A stretch of 64,000 nucleotides of DNA. Source: Apricaphanius iberus. Lineage: Eukaryota > Chordata > Actinopteri > Cyprinodontiformes > Aphaniidae. The notes under the pieces were generated by a model. It saw only the letters and a list, made by a program, of their open reading frames with translations. It was not told where the DNA came from and searched no databases. Numbering within the stretch: the stretch's first letter is position 1; each line of letters begins with the position of its first letter. Both the position numbers and the translations under genes were made by a program. Below are positions 14,401 through 23,300 of this stretch, piece after piece. The DNA is taken from the NCBI GenBank assembly GCA_028564705.1, contig JAPXFQ010002669.1, positions 682,001 to 746,000 on the forward strand. Reading direction: 5' to 3'.

Positions 14401-15901
14401 TGAGATTTATGTGTTTGAGTAGATTGAATCTTTTCGCAAGGGATGTGGATTAAGTTAAGCATCCTCAAAGAAGTCAGCAGAATCACCATCCTCCAGGAAC
14501 TGCCTCATTAACTGACTCGCTGAATCCAGGGTTGTCTTCATATAGTTAAACAATGACTAAGGGCCATAATCTTTTAGCCCCAAGAATCTGACAGCAGACA
14601 CAACCACCCACTTGATTATATCTGATCTCGAACTTTTACCATGTGATCCATACACACATCTACCATAAAGGCTAAAAAAGCTTTCTTTTTCAAAACTAAC
14701 AAAATACATTACATTACATTACAGCAGCTACGTGGCTCTGTAGCTCCTGTTGGCCCGTTCAAAAATGTCTTATTTGCCATCTGAGGTTGAGACCTTGCTT
14801 ACCTTTTTTAACAGCTTCTGCAGAAGAGATTTTGTGCTGCTCTTTCACTTCCATCACTTGTTTTGCCTGTACAAATGACTGGCATTCTTTAGACGATGCC
14901 ATATGACTGCCTCCAAAGTTGCAGCATTTTGGAGTAGCCAAAAAACAAGACACGATGTCACATGTCCACATTTCACACACCTCTTTCTACTATTGCATGA
15001 AAAAGCCATATGTCCAAAATACTGACACTTGATACCTCGCATTGGTGGTCTCTGATAGCTTCTTACTTGAAAAGACATCCAACCGATATACACTCTCTCA
15101 GGCAAAACATTACCACTAAATGTAATCAAAACTGGGGCATTGGGGTGTCCACCTTCTCTGGTTTTAAATCGCGTGATCTCATTTTCAATCCCACCCTTGA
15201 TGTTTTCCTTAATTTCACATTCTGAAATGCCAGCACATATGCATACCTGAATTATTTCCTTGTTTATAATGATTGTAGCAGCCACTCTTTAACCAGCCAT
15301 CTTTCCAATTTTACTTGCTGTCCCCACCTGCTCTCAGTTTTTTAGATAAAACAAGAAGTGATCCACTACACAAAAACCCGAGCATCAAAATCCTCACCAA
15401 CAACTTTTAAGGATTCGGCAACTTTTAAAGGATTAAGAGCTCTAAACCCATCCCCAATTTAGTCTCTCGTTTTAAGAATAACTTCAAACTTTTCAACAGC
15501 CTTAGCCATTTTTCTTAATCAATCTTAGTCCGTACCAATTAAAGTTTCAGTACCCCTCTTTCTAGCTACTTCTCCTCCTCCAGAAAAGGAGGACATCATA
15601 AACTACAGAAAAATATGATATAATCAAGCAAAAGCAAGCCAAGTAGGCAATCAAGCTCACGACCTCAGCCTTAGCAAACTCAGTCGTTTGTTTTAGTGTG
15701 TGGACAGGTGTCTTTTGTACAGGTAACAAGTTCAAACAGATGCAGTTAATACAAGTAATGAGTGGAGAATATGAGGTCTTCTTAAAGACGAACTAACAGG
15801 TCTGTGGGAGCCTAATTTCTTACTGGTTGACAAGAAAAAGTTTTAAAAAATGGAAATGAATCATTTAAAAATATTCCGTAGTGATTTTCTGCATTTGTGT
15901 T

Positions 15902-15998
<97 letters not shown>

Positions 15999-18900
15999 CA
16001 TCCATCCATCCATCCATCCATCCATCCATCCATCCATCCATCCATCCATCCATCCATCCATCCATCCATCCATCCATCCATCCATCCATCCATCCATCCA
16101 TCCATAGTAGACAGTTCACCAAGCAAAATCAGTGCCGAAAGTGAATAAACCAGTTTGAACTGATGTATTATGAGCTATGATTGAAATAAACGAAGAGAGT
16201 TGATATTCTGAAGACAAGCCACTGAAAAAGAAGAAAATGAATGGCTGAGAAAGATCTGAGGGAATGGGAAGGAGTGGTGAGGTGAAGCAGGTACGGCAGA
16301 TAAGGACGGACAAGTGTATGGGTGCACTTAAACATGACGATTAAATATCTGAAATTGATCTGGGATTCTGGTAACCTGCCAAAAACAAAAGCCCCATCAA
16401 TGTGTAGTCTAGGCCTTTGTCGAGTCTACACATTGAAGGACACGCAAACAAGTGTTCGCCTACCATGAATTGTCTTAGGTTAATCATAGTAATCACACTG
16501 CCATGCATGTTTTGCTTTGCCTAGGCTGCTATCATCGTACTTGAACATCTGCCTCTGCGTCCGCCCCAAAACACAATGATAACAAACGATTGGTCCGCAG
16601 CACAAATCGAGTTGAGTCAGGTGGTTTAGTTGGAGCCGTACAATATGGATTTTTGTGAGTTTGGAAAACTCAAAATCTTTTTAGAATCTAGCTTGGAGCA
16701 GAAGGTTAGGATTCTACAGAGAGAATATAGTTTATGCTCGCATTTGACGTTTGTAACATTTTAAACCCTCTCATTATCATCATGACACAGCAGACAAGAT
16801 TTGGTGGGAGCTTTTTCACTTCACACCATTGAAATATTTTAGCCCATTCCTAGCACAAAACTTCACAGGTATGAGTGTGAGGTTGTAATTGGAAATACTC
16901 AAAATTGTACTTGTCTTTGGCAGAAGCCCTCATGATTTTGACATTGTTTTTAAAAATTTACATACAACCACAATATCAAAATAAATTCAGGATGTCTTTA
17001 AAAGGTTTTGACCATAAGGGACTTAACCCACCACAATGTGATTCCCAATTCTGTTAAAACAAATCCGATGACATCTTCCATGATGGAAGTTCCATCGTAG
17101 AAGTTAAACAGATCTCTGTTGTTCTTGTGTGCCACATTTCCACTAGTGCCAGTACGGAAGGGGACGCTTTGCTGTGTTTCCATTACCTTTGTCCGTTCCA
17201 AGCCGACCCCAGCCGACCCTTTTTTCGGACTACCTCTACCTTGGTTACAAATGTGTCAAAGCAACCCGAAACGCCCACATATTCACTGATTGGTCTGGTA
17301 ATATGATATCCCTCTGACTCCTATTAAGCAGTGGTAGGCCGCTGATTGGTCTGTATTGTTTGTTTGTGTCAGAGTAAGCTATAGTTTAAAGTTTCAAATA
17401 AGCAGCACACTGCAGTTAACTTCAGGCAGCCTAAAATTAAAAAAGAAATCAGTATGAATCGCGAATTATATAAGTTTTAAACAGCGTGGGGAACTTGTAA
17501 GTATATATATTATTGAATCCTAGTATTTTATCATGTTGTCATGTTTGCTGAATGGTTAATGTTGGTGACTCCTGACCGGTCCTGCTGTTGCTGTTTCTTT
17601 TTCACAGTAGGTTCAGGTTCACAGACATTCTTCCTGGTTTCAGAAAAAAGACATTTTCTAGATTTTTTAAAAATTATTAGTTATATTTTATTTTTAAATT
17701 GCTTTAGGTTTGTTTTTGGTTTTGTATTTTAATAAATGAAACGTAAAACACAATTTTAATGGCAGAGCAGTAATTTTAATTTGAGATTTTTCAATTCAGT
17801 ATTTCTTCTATTTATTTTTGTGTCAAAATATGATTCTCCTGACTAACATTATTTAAAAAAAGGGCCAAACCACTCTTATTGTACTGGATTAAAGGTTCAG
17901 AATAGAGGGTGAATATTTACAGAAACACTTGGCTGGGTGATATGGCTTATAAATTAAATCTCTGATTTTTTAAAAATAATTCCTCAACTGAACAGAGATG
18001 CTGTTTGCTGGAGCTTTTGTTAAACTAAGCCCACCCACGTCCTCGCCCACTACAGTTCTTTTGAGACGGTAATGGAAACACAACCTACCCATTCCAATCC
18101 ATACTGACCTGTTCCACTACTGACTTAAGAGTTAGAACTGTCTGTCTCATCTCCATCTTTAAAGAACAACTAAAAAAAATTCAGTTGCAAAAACACTCTT
18201 TTTTAGCCTAATAGTTTTCAGGGTTGGAACTTGAGCCATCAGTTAATAACCTTACATATGAAGAGAAGCCTAATGTGGATTATGGAAGTTTTAAGCAAAG
18301 AAAACAGATCATACGTCAAACTTTTAACAAAGGCCATCTTAAAGCTAACCTGTGTCTCTACACATCTACTACACAACGCCATGTGTGACTTCAAAATAAG
18401 GTGCCTTACCTTTTCGTTCTCAATTTTTAAAAAACAGCATTGTTCATTGTAAAGTACTCAAAAATCTGAACAATTCTCATCGATGTGTTCATTTGAACTT
18501 GTTCTTCACAACAGTGATAGCATAGCTGTGAATTACATTGGTCAAACCAAACTGCAGACCTAAATCAGATTAAGAATCTGTGGTAAAAGCTCAAAATAGA
18601 CCTTAAAAACACTTTCTATCCATTCTGACTTAATTGGAATAGTGAATGTGTAAAGATGTGTCTCAAGATGTAGAAAAGTGAAAGAGACATATCTCAAAAA
18701 GACTTGCAGTGGTCGCTTTTAGGAAGTTTGAATAACTTCATGCCAGTGTCTTGAGATTTCTATTCATAGATTACCTAAATATGATACCAGTTTTCACTTC
18801 ACAATCATGTATTACCTTCTGTTGGTCTATAATAAGCACCCACAATACAACACATTAAAGTTTTTGGTTGTATTGTGACAAAAGGCCAAAAAGTTCAAGG

Positions 18901-19631
18901 GGTATCAATAATTTTTTGTCTGAAACTTCAAGAGACAGAGATCTGCTGAGGTTTACCAGATGTGGTCAGGATCTCGGTGTCAGCGATAGCAGGCCAGCTG
19001 CGGTAGTCCTGCTGTCCTGGTGGAGGCTGGTTGGACGGGTGTCTGAGGAAGCCGGTGACTGTGAACAGGCCCTTATCGTGTTTGAGGGTGCAGGTGAACC
19101 ACCGGTTGTATTCCTTGGCCTCCTGGCTGGGCCAGTGGATATGGATACCCTCTGTGCTGTACCTACGGATCTCACATTCCAGCTGCTCTGCTTCCACCCC
19201 ATCCAGATACCGCCGAAGGTCCAGCTTGGATCCTACACAAGAATGGAAATTCAGAATAAAATGCAACAGCTTTGAGCTTTATGTCCCTGACCCTGACTAT
19301 CTATTTTTAGGCAACTGGGAGTACACTTACCAGTGATCAGGAAGGTTATGGCCTGAGGATTAACAGGAGTGTCTCCTTTTTGACCAAACTGCACCATAGC
19401 CTGTCTGTGGATGAGCTGAGTCTCAACATGTCCCTCAGCATTGAGGCTCACATGCTCATCTGTGAACTGACAAGGCAGCCATTGGATCTGATGAACGCAG
19501 TACACACCTGGGGAGAAATCCACGATGAATCAGTATTTGGTTTGCACTCAACCAAAAATATACAAAACACATTTTAACAACTTACCAGTTGCTACAAAAT
19601 AACACACAAAAATCTTCAACAGGAGGCCCAT
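1425..19631 (-). CDS. tapbpl: Tapasin-family MHC class I chaperone, probably tapasin-related protein (TAPBPL/TAPBPR)
   Basis: Seven coding exons on the minus strand: 19631-19586, 19507-19331, 19232-18957, 6459-6130, 2375-2028, 1933-1841 and 1609-1425. Every junction is GT-AG and every intron is phase 1, as usual for Ig-superfamily genes. They add up to about 484 aa; human TAPBPR is 468. In order: signal peptide ([16 protein letters not shown]), an N-terminal region with WLPCQF and ECEIRRY, an IgV domain, an IgC1 domain, one membrane helix (about residues 393-418) and a short tail. The family acts in the ER lumen, where it holds and edits peptide-receptive class I molecules. No cysteine is seen in the loop after CEIRRY that would equal the ERp57-binding Cys95 of tapasin, and no KKXX tail is present; both favour TAPBPL over TAPBP. 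The last exon is the least certain part. A 12.5-kb intron 3 is filled with LINEs. Confidence 0.86.
2028..2375 (-). CDS. tapbpl: tapbpl exon 5: IgC1 domain
   Basis: A 348-nt exon of 116 codons that encodes a constant-type Ig domain like those of MHC and tapasin proteins. Landmarks are [11 protein letters not shown] at the start, the [20 protein letters not shown] block (cysteine, YPLDV and core Trp) and the second-cysteine motif [10 protein letters not shown]. The YYPLDV block is nearly identical to the same block of human TAPBPR (recalled from memory). The following exon (1933-1841) carries the membrane helix, and the tail exon at 1609 follows. Confidence 0.88.
3640..3755 (-). repeat. Fragment of a dispersed repeat also present at 24493-24795 and 45204-45370
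   Basis: Shared text, inverted relative to the 24.5-kb copy, includes CCGTGGTCCAACATTAACT, GGATACAAGTTAAATTTCAG and the terminus ATAGTCCCTTTAA. The TTAAAGGG ends suggest a short non-autonomous DNA transposon. Only one end is preserved here, within tapbpl intron 4. Confidence 0.5.
3915..4861 (+). repeat. MITE copy 1, interrupted; sister of 47757-48367
   Basis: The segments at about 3915-4065 and 4517-4861 match the continuous stretch 47870-48367. Both copies share AACAGCAGGTGGYGSTATAC, CCAACAAACAAGGGAG, GAGTGTTGT, TGTTGCTGTGGGATGCTTGA, CTGGCACGGTCCAGGCTG and a final AAAACGCCCT. About 445 bp (4066-4510) lies inside copy 1 but not copy 2, so it is either an insertion here or a deletion there. 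The ends AGGGCGTTTTCACATG resemble termini of hAT-like MITEs, though no target duplication was confirmed. Confidence 0.65.
4980..5560. repeat. Possible MITE built of GATCGGATTA-type tracts
   Basis: Repeated tracts such as CTGATCATAGATCGGATTAG, TTTACATGAACCACGATTGG and GTTTACATGAAGCATTTTTA, in both orientations, look like a palindromic non-autonomous transposon decayed by mutation. There is no coding content. It lies in tapbpl intron 4. Confidence 0.35.
6130..6459 (-). CDS. tapbpl: tapbpl exon 4: IgV-like domain
   Basis: This 330-nt exon encodes one whole IgV domain of 110 codons. It opens [12 protein letters not shown] and has the B-strand cysteine in LHCQF, the core tryptophan in VEWHLQ, and the F-strand motif EGTYICSV near its end. 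It closes with LQIEG at a GTGAGG donor. The VTKTQT opening and VEWHLQRRG stretch look more like TAPBPR (MTQTQS, VEWRLQHKG) than classical tapasin, which lacks the first Ig cysteine in this domain. The acceptor is CCCACAG and both flanking introns are phase 1. Confidence 0.88.
7311..7391. repeat. Microsatellite (ATCT)n then (TA)n
   Basis: A short run of CTAT repeats is followed by about 55 bp of pure TA dinucleotides. It lies in tapbpl intron 3 and is unlikely to be stable in length. Confidence 0.95.
8280..9905 (+). mobile_element. L2/Maui-type LINE fragment, 5'-truncated and decayed
   Basis: Conceptual frames read a non-LTR reverse transcriptase: [21 protein letters not shown] near 8365, NYRPISNL near 8450, then (after frameshifts) [18 protein letters not shown] near 8837 and the catalytic box [14 protein letters not shown] near 8911. 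The 3' part (9160-9770) reads [13 protein letters not shown] and [14 protein letters not shown] in broken frames. Frameshifts and stops rule out activity. The endonuclease domain is missing. It ends against the decayed I-type LINE that runs the other way. Confidence 0.8.
11135..11420 (+). mobile_element. Rex1-type LINE 3' end with (ATCT)n tail
   Basis: The stretch ends with CTGTGAATTTCTCTTGGAGA, TGAATAAAGTATCTATC and seven or more ATCT units, the well-known tail of a fish LINE family. It sits inside the minus-strand I-type LINE and splits its ORF2, which resumes on each side ([12 protein letters not shown] before it, [11 protein letters not shown] after). Only about 285 bp of 3' untranslated sequence is present, consistent with a short truncated copy. 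Confidence 0.65.
11503..11762 (-). mobile_element. tRNA-derived SINE, copy 1
   Basis: On the minus strand it begins GACTGTGGCTCAGTGG (A-box like) and has GTAGGTTCGATTCC (B-box like), then a body ending AAAGCGCTATATAAGTCCAG and CCATTTACC. It is flanked by CGGTCAA at 11496-11502 and 11763-11769, a candidate target-site duplication. Removing it rejoins the reading frame of the I-type LINE. A second copy lies at 37982-38207. Confidence 0.85.
12271..14448 (-). mobile_element. L2-type LINE inserted between ORF1 and ORF2 of the I-type LINE
   Basis: Minus-strand frames read an endonuclease ([11 protein letters not shown] near 14395, [13 protein letters not shown] near 14310, [13 protein letters not shown] near 14020) and then a reverse transcriptase with a 408-codon open frame (13842-12616): [35 protein letters not shown] and [11 protein letters not shown]. 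Directly after GP the frame jumps to [12 protein letters not shown], so the YADD catalytic block is deleted. It ends in the tail that reads (GGCAA)n on the plus strand at 12271. ATTAAG occurs at 12265-12270 and 14449-14454, a possible short target duplication. Confidence 0.85.
15903..16105. repeat. Compound microsatellite (ATCT)n-(ATCC)n
   Basis: About 95 bp of ATCT units change abruptly into about 108 bp of ATCC units. All three plus-strand frames stay open as Ile-Tyr-Leu-Ser then Ile-His-Pro-Ser repeats, which is a composition effect and not a gene. Confidence 0.97.
16150..18956. other. Part of tapbpl intron 3, largely unrecognised
   Basis: No exon-like frame is seen. The only clear structure is a pair of inverted ends around TGTTTCCATTACC near 17177-17189 and GGTAATGGAAACACA near 18068-18082. 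These suggest a decayed DNA transposon of about 950 bp (roughly 17140-18125). The rest is AT-rich intron. Confidence 0.45.
17140..18125. repeat. Candidate terminal-inverted-repeat element, about 1 kb
   Basis: The left end contains CCAGTACGGAAGGGGACG then TGTGTTTCCATTACC; the right end contains GGTAATGGAAACACAACC then CCAATCCATACTGACC, an imperfect inverted match of about 45 bp. There is no coding capacity. The superfamily was not identified. Confidence 0.4.
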
Positions 19632-19712
19632 GGTAAATATTCATTGGTTATTTCCAGTTCGATTGTCCGCGTTGTTTGAACTGTAGCCTATGTATGAACT
19701 GTCAAGAAGGAT

Positions 19713-19731
19713 GCTTTCGCTTTCATTTTTC
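19713..19731 (-). promoter_or_regulatory. ISRE/IRF-type element upstream of tapbpl
   Basis: On the minus strand this reads GAAAAATGAAAGCGAAAGC. It contains the exact GAAANNGAAA core (GAAAGCGAAA, 19724-19715) with a third GAAA just before it. The core is 84-93 bp before the tapbpl start codon and in the usual orientation toward that gene. Class I antigen-presentation genes, including TAPBPR, are interferon-induced in mammals, so the placement fits. Confidence 0.7.
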
Positions 19732-19767
19732 AGGAAAGAAAAACCCTGCTTTGCCTGCAGCTTGCAT

Positions 19768-19773
19768 CACGTG
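19768..19773. promoter_or_regulatory. CACGTG E-box
   Basis: The palindrome CACGTG sits within ATCACGTGAC, a USF/TFE3-type site, in the two-way promoter about 140 bp from the tapbpl start and 355 bp from the gemin4 start. A single short site, so its use is only possible. Confidence 0.4.
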
Positions 19774-20127
19774 ACAACCATACAAATACAGTATGACAAC
19801 AATATATAATTAAAAAAAAATACTCTACAATGTTAAGAGAAAAAAAAATGGAAATCATAAAGAAGAGAGAAGATTTTAACTTTTTCTTTCGATGACGTTA
19901 CTTTTGGAACCGCAGTACTCGCCTTGTCCAGAGATGTCGCTGTGAACACTTCTGACCGCTGCAACACGTTGAACGGCTACAAAGCGGAAGCGCTGCACTG
20001 TAGAGATGTTAACATAGACATGCTGGAATAGAGGACCATTGTAGTACGGTCCTGTCAGGAGAATCAGCGGTATCGTCCCTAAAGCTGCCTGTAGTGACCG
20101 CGCTGCTGCTACCATCACTCTGCCGCC

Positions 20128-20149
20128 ATGGCGCTCATTATGGACAAAG
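20128..20149 (+). CDS. gemin4: gemin4 exon 1 coding part (22 nt)
   Basis: A perfect Kozak context (GCCGCCATGG) starts MALIMDK plus one base, followed by the donor GTAGAT. The leftover G joins AT at 25269 to make an Asp codon and keeps the frame open into the large exon (MALIMDK then [16 protein letters not shown]). The joined product lines up with the start of human GEMIN4, whose first coding exon is also only a few codons. No other start with a fitting donor was seen upstream of 25269. This start is inferred from phase and context, not from transcript data. Confidence 0.72.
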
Positions 20150-20360
20150 GTAGATGCACATTTACACTCCTCGCACACTATTTTAATGCTCTGCACGAAT
20201 ATTACCTTCGAAATCCATAGCATAAGATTTACTATCAAGAGATAGCTCTTTGATGTTTTGTGCTGATGCTCTGTAAGATTTCTTTGCAGTCAACGGGTTC
20301 AACCATGGGTCAGAACCATAAACCGTATATGAAGAGGTCAGAACCTAAAGAAAGGGGAAT

Positions 20361-20397
<37 letters not shown>

Positions 20398-23300
20398 GGT
20401 TGGTAGAAGACACAGAAATTGTACTCACGTAAGAGTAAAACTTATTTGGTAAAAGAAAAAGCAAAAAAGGCTACTTAGGTAATGAGTAACTTATAACTTC
20501 TGATTTAATTTTTTTAAATAGTATCTTCAGGCAGACAAAAAAAAAAACAGCCTAAATAAATATCGTACATACGGAAGAGGATTAGGGCCAGGTGAGAAAG
20601 AGGTAAATGACATACATGGCATATATCCCAAGTGCTGTCATTCTCACCTATATATTTACCAATAGGACTTTGTTTAAAAAAATATATTTAAAAAAATCGA
20701 TTCTGAATTGATTCTTATACAAATTCTAAGAATCAAATCGATTCAAAAATTGGTTTAATTGTTTAACATAGTTTGTCTGGAACTAAAAATCCAGACAGCT
20801 GTTTTAAGGCTCAGTTCTGAAAGTGTAAATATTTTTTTTCCTGGTAAACTATTCTTCACCCAGTGTTGATTCATAGAATTATAGGCATATAATTCAGACA
20901 ACAGCTCAAAAAACGCTTTTAATAGCACTGATCAATATTAATATTAAACTGGATCAGATTGAATGGAGGGTATAGTGACAATCTCAATTTTAAGGTATGT
21001 ATGTGCTGAAGTGAACCATTTAAGCTTTTATCTTGTTACTTATAAACAGAACAAAGTGATTTATAGATAGTAGGCTAGCCTACCACATTGTCATTGTAAA
21101 GCAAAAGCTTGATCAGTTTGATCACATTTTTTCAAGTAAAAATATGCCCCAAACTATCATAGTTAACTGTAGCTCCTTGTCCAAGTGGGCTAAAGAAAGA
21201 AAGGGAAAAAAACAAATCGCTGGAGAATTGTTTATTTCCATTTATACAACGTTTCACTTTACATTCAATACAGTGCCCCATATTACATATTTTTTTATTA
21301 TTATCAAGGCTATAACATAAAGAAAGCCAGTTCTTACCACAAACCATCGTTCAATCGTAAATATTGCGAAAGGTATGAATATATCCTCAGGTTTACACTG
21401 TGACCGTTTAAGACAAACGCCAACAACTTCCGAACTAGAAAACAGCAAATCTCCTCGATAAAGATCTGTTTAAGTCCCTGACGAGGATATTTCTGATTTC
21501 TTAATGTCCATATTGTTTGATATGCCGAGTTTTAAGCCGCAATGGCTGTGAATTTCATCTAGAAATGCAGTTACCCAAGCCGTGCGCGCTCCTACAGCGG
21601 CTAATCACTTTTTGGCAGACGATCACGTTATGGCACAACACCAGCCCTTTTTCCCAATATTCTCCACAGCCCTAATGCCAATTCTGCCTTGTTTGAATTT
21701 GATTTGATTACATCATAAGAGACACGATAATTTAGCTTCATTTCAAGCACAAAACGAAGTGTAGAGTATGTACAACATGAGACAATATTTGAATGTGATC
21801 AAACAAAAAAATTTGCGCATGCTTGAAAAGGAGTGGGATAAAGTACTTATTGATTCCCACCCCCTCGAGAATTGAGCCAATCATATTAGCAATGTTAAAT
21901 ATTATAGCTGAAGGGCAGTTTTTGGTCTGTATTCTGAAGCATTCAGGTTGTTAGAATGAGTTGGACCTTTGATGGAGCCATGCCACACTGCATGTTCTGA
22001 AGGCAATAATTATTTCAGAGAACATTTGGTTTCAGTTTTTACTAATAAACTAAATGTTCTGTGTTCAACTTGTCTGACCATAGTTGATTGATTTATGTAA
22101 TATCCAGCCTGCTGCTTTAGTAGAAGGCCTCTACATACTCCACCAGAACGGAGAAACAGGGTATTTTTCTTGGTTTGACAAGAACAATATTTCATTCTTC
22201 CAAAGAATCACATTGCAGAACTCCCAGGCAGCCTTCATAGGTCTGTATATTTCATACATACAGACCTATGAAAACAATACTTAGTATTTTTCAGACGCCA
22301 TGCAAGAAGGAAAAACGATCTGCTCCAATGAATGATAAAACCATTTGAAAGAACAGTGTGCTGTAGTTTTGTTCTGACCGGCCTGGGAGACAGATCAGCA
22401 ACCATAAATCAGAAAAAATTAGGGACAATATGTAAAATTAACATTCAACTGAAAACAGTACTTTGTTAAATTATATTTGAACTGTATTACATTGAAGAAA
22501 AAAAAACGGTAATTATTTAAGTTATGCATTTGTGTTGTGGTTTTTTCCCTGAAGAAACACATATTCCCATTTTGTTTCTTGCGACACCTTTCAAAGGAAG
22601 TTGGAATAGTAAAGCACCACTTTCTAATGTTGCCATTCCTTTTTACTACACTTAAGACATTTAGGGACTAAATATTTTTGAATAAATATCAAGAACCATG
22701 GCCATGCTTGCGACCCTCTAAAGTTCCTCATCACGCATTTTTGCAAAGTGTGCAATTATAATGCGGACATAAGCCACCAGGGATCTGCAGGCAATTTACA
22801 GAGCCATCCGGAAAGTATTCACAACGCTTCACTTTTTCCACTTTTTTTATGTTACAGCCTCATTCCAAAATGGATTAATTCATTTTTCCCATAAAATTCT
22901 CAACACAACACCCCATAATGATCATGTGAAAAAAGTGTCTTTGAAATTGTTGCAAATTTATTAAAAATAAAAAACTTAAGAACTCACATGTACATAAATA
23001 TTCGCAGCCTTTGACGTGAAGCTCAGAATTGAGCTGAGGTGCGTTCTGTTTCCACTGATCATCCTTGAGTTGTTTCAGCAGATTAATTGGAGTCCACCTG
23101 TGGTAAATGAAATGTATTGGACATGATTTGGAAAGGCACACACCTTTCTATATAAGGCCCCTGGGTTGACAGTGCATGTCAAAGCACAAACCAAGCATGA
23201 AGACAAAGGAATTGAGTGTAGACCTGCGAGACAGGATTGTCTTGAGGCACAAGGCTGGGGAAGGTTACAGAAAAAAATTCTGCTGCTTTGAAGGTTCCAA

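Larger units (their letters stand above)
9905..15605 (-). mobile_element. I-clade-type LINE (ORF1 zinc-knuckle and ORF2), heavily interrupted
   Basis: Reading the minus strand from the right: a start of ORF1 ([15 protein letters not shown] near 15600), then a gag-like protein (15285-14760) with [11 protein letters not shown] and [10 protein letters not shown] knuckles. ORF2 then opens with an endonuclease (12310-11990: [17 protein letters not shown]). It continues through [11 protein letters not shown] (about 11490), [11 protein letters not shown] (about 11060) and a reverse transcriptase (10550-9990) where the catalytic FADD reads FAGDGAIW. Three other elements split it: an L2, a SINE and a Rex1 end. 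The layout, two ORFs with knuckles in the first, is that of the I clade; the naming is from family memory. It is dead. Confidence 0.75.
19632..20127. promoter_or_regulatory. Shared intergenic promoter of tapbpl (-) and gemin4 (+)
   Basis: Only 496 bp separate the tapbpl start codon (19631-19629, minus) from the gemin4 start codon (20128, plus). Both starts lie in first coding exons with good donors, so both transcripts must begin in or close to this interval. The right half (19900-20127) is GC- and CpG-richer than the surrounding DNA and has no evident TATA box, as expected of a housekeeping promoter. The left half carries an ISRE-like site and an E-box. That the two genes share control is inferred. 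Confidence 0.7.

Noticed and set aside
14854..15285. Zinc-knuckle protein as a host nucleic-acid-binding gene
   Set aside because: It is ORF1 of the I-type LINE whose ORF2 follows after the nested L2.
15850..16148. Plus-strand ORFs of 83-87 codons (Ile-Tyr-Leu-Ser and Ile-His-Pro-Ser repeats)
   Set aside because: They are translations of an ATCT/ATCC microsatellite that stays open in all frames.
18868..19336. Plus-strand frames of 101-135 codons over 18.9-19.3 kb
   Set aside because: They are antisense to tapbpl exons 2 and 3, whose minus-strand frames have family motifs and fitting splice sites.
19876..20238. 120-codon minus-strand frame across the gemin4 start
   Set aside because: It is the reverse shadow of a GC-rich first exon and promoter and has no splice or family support.
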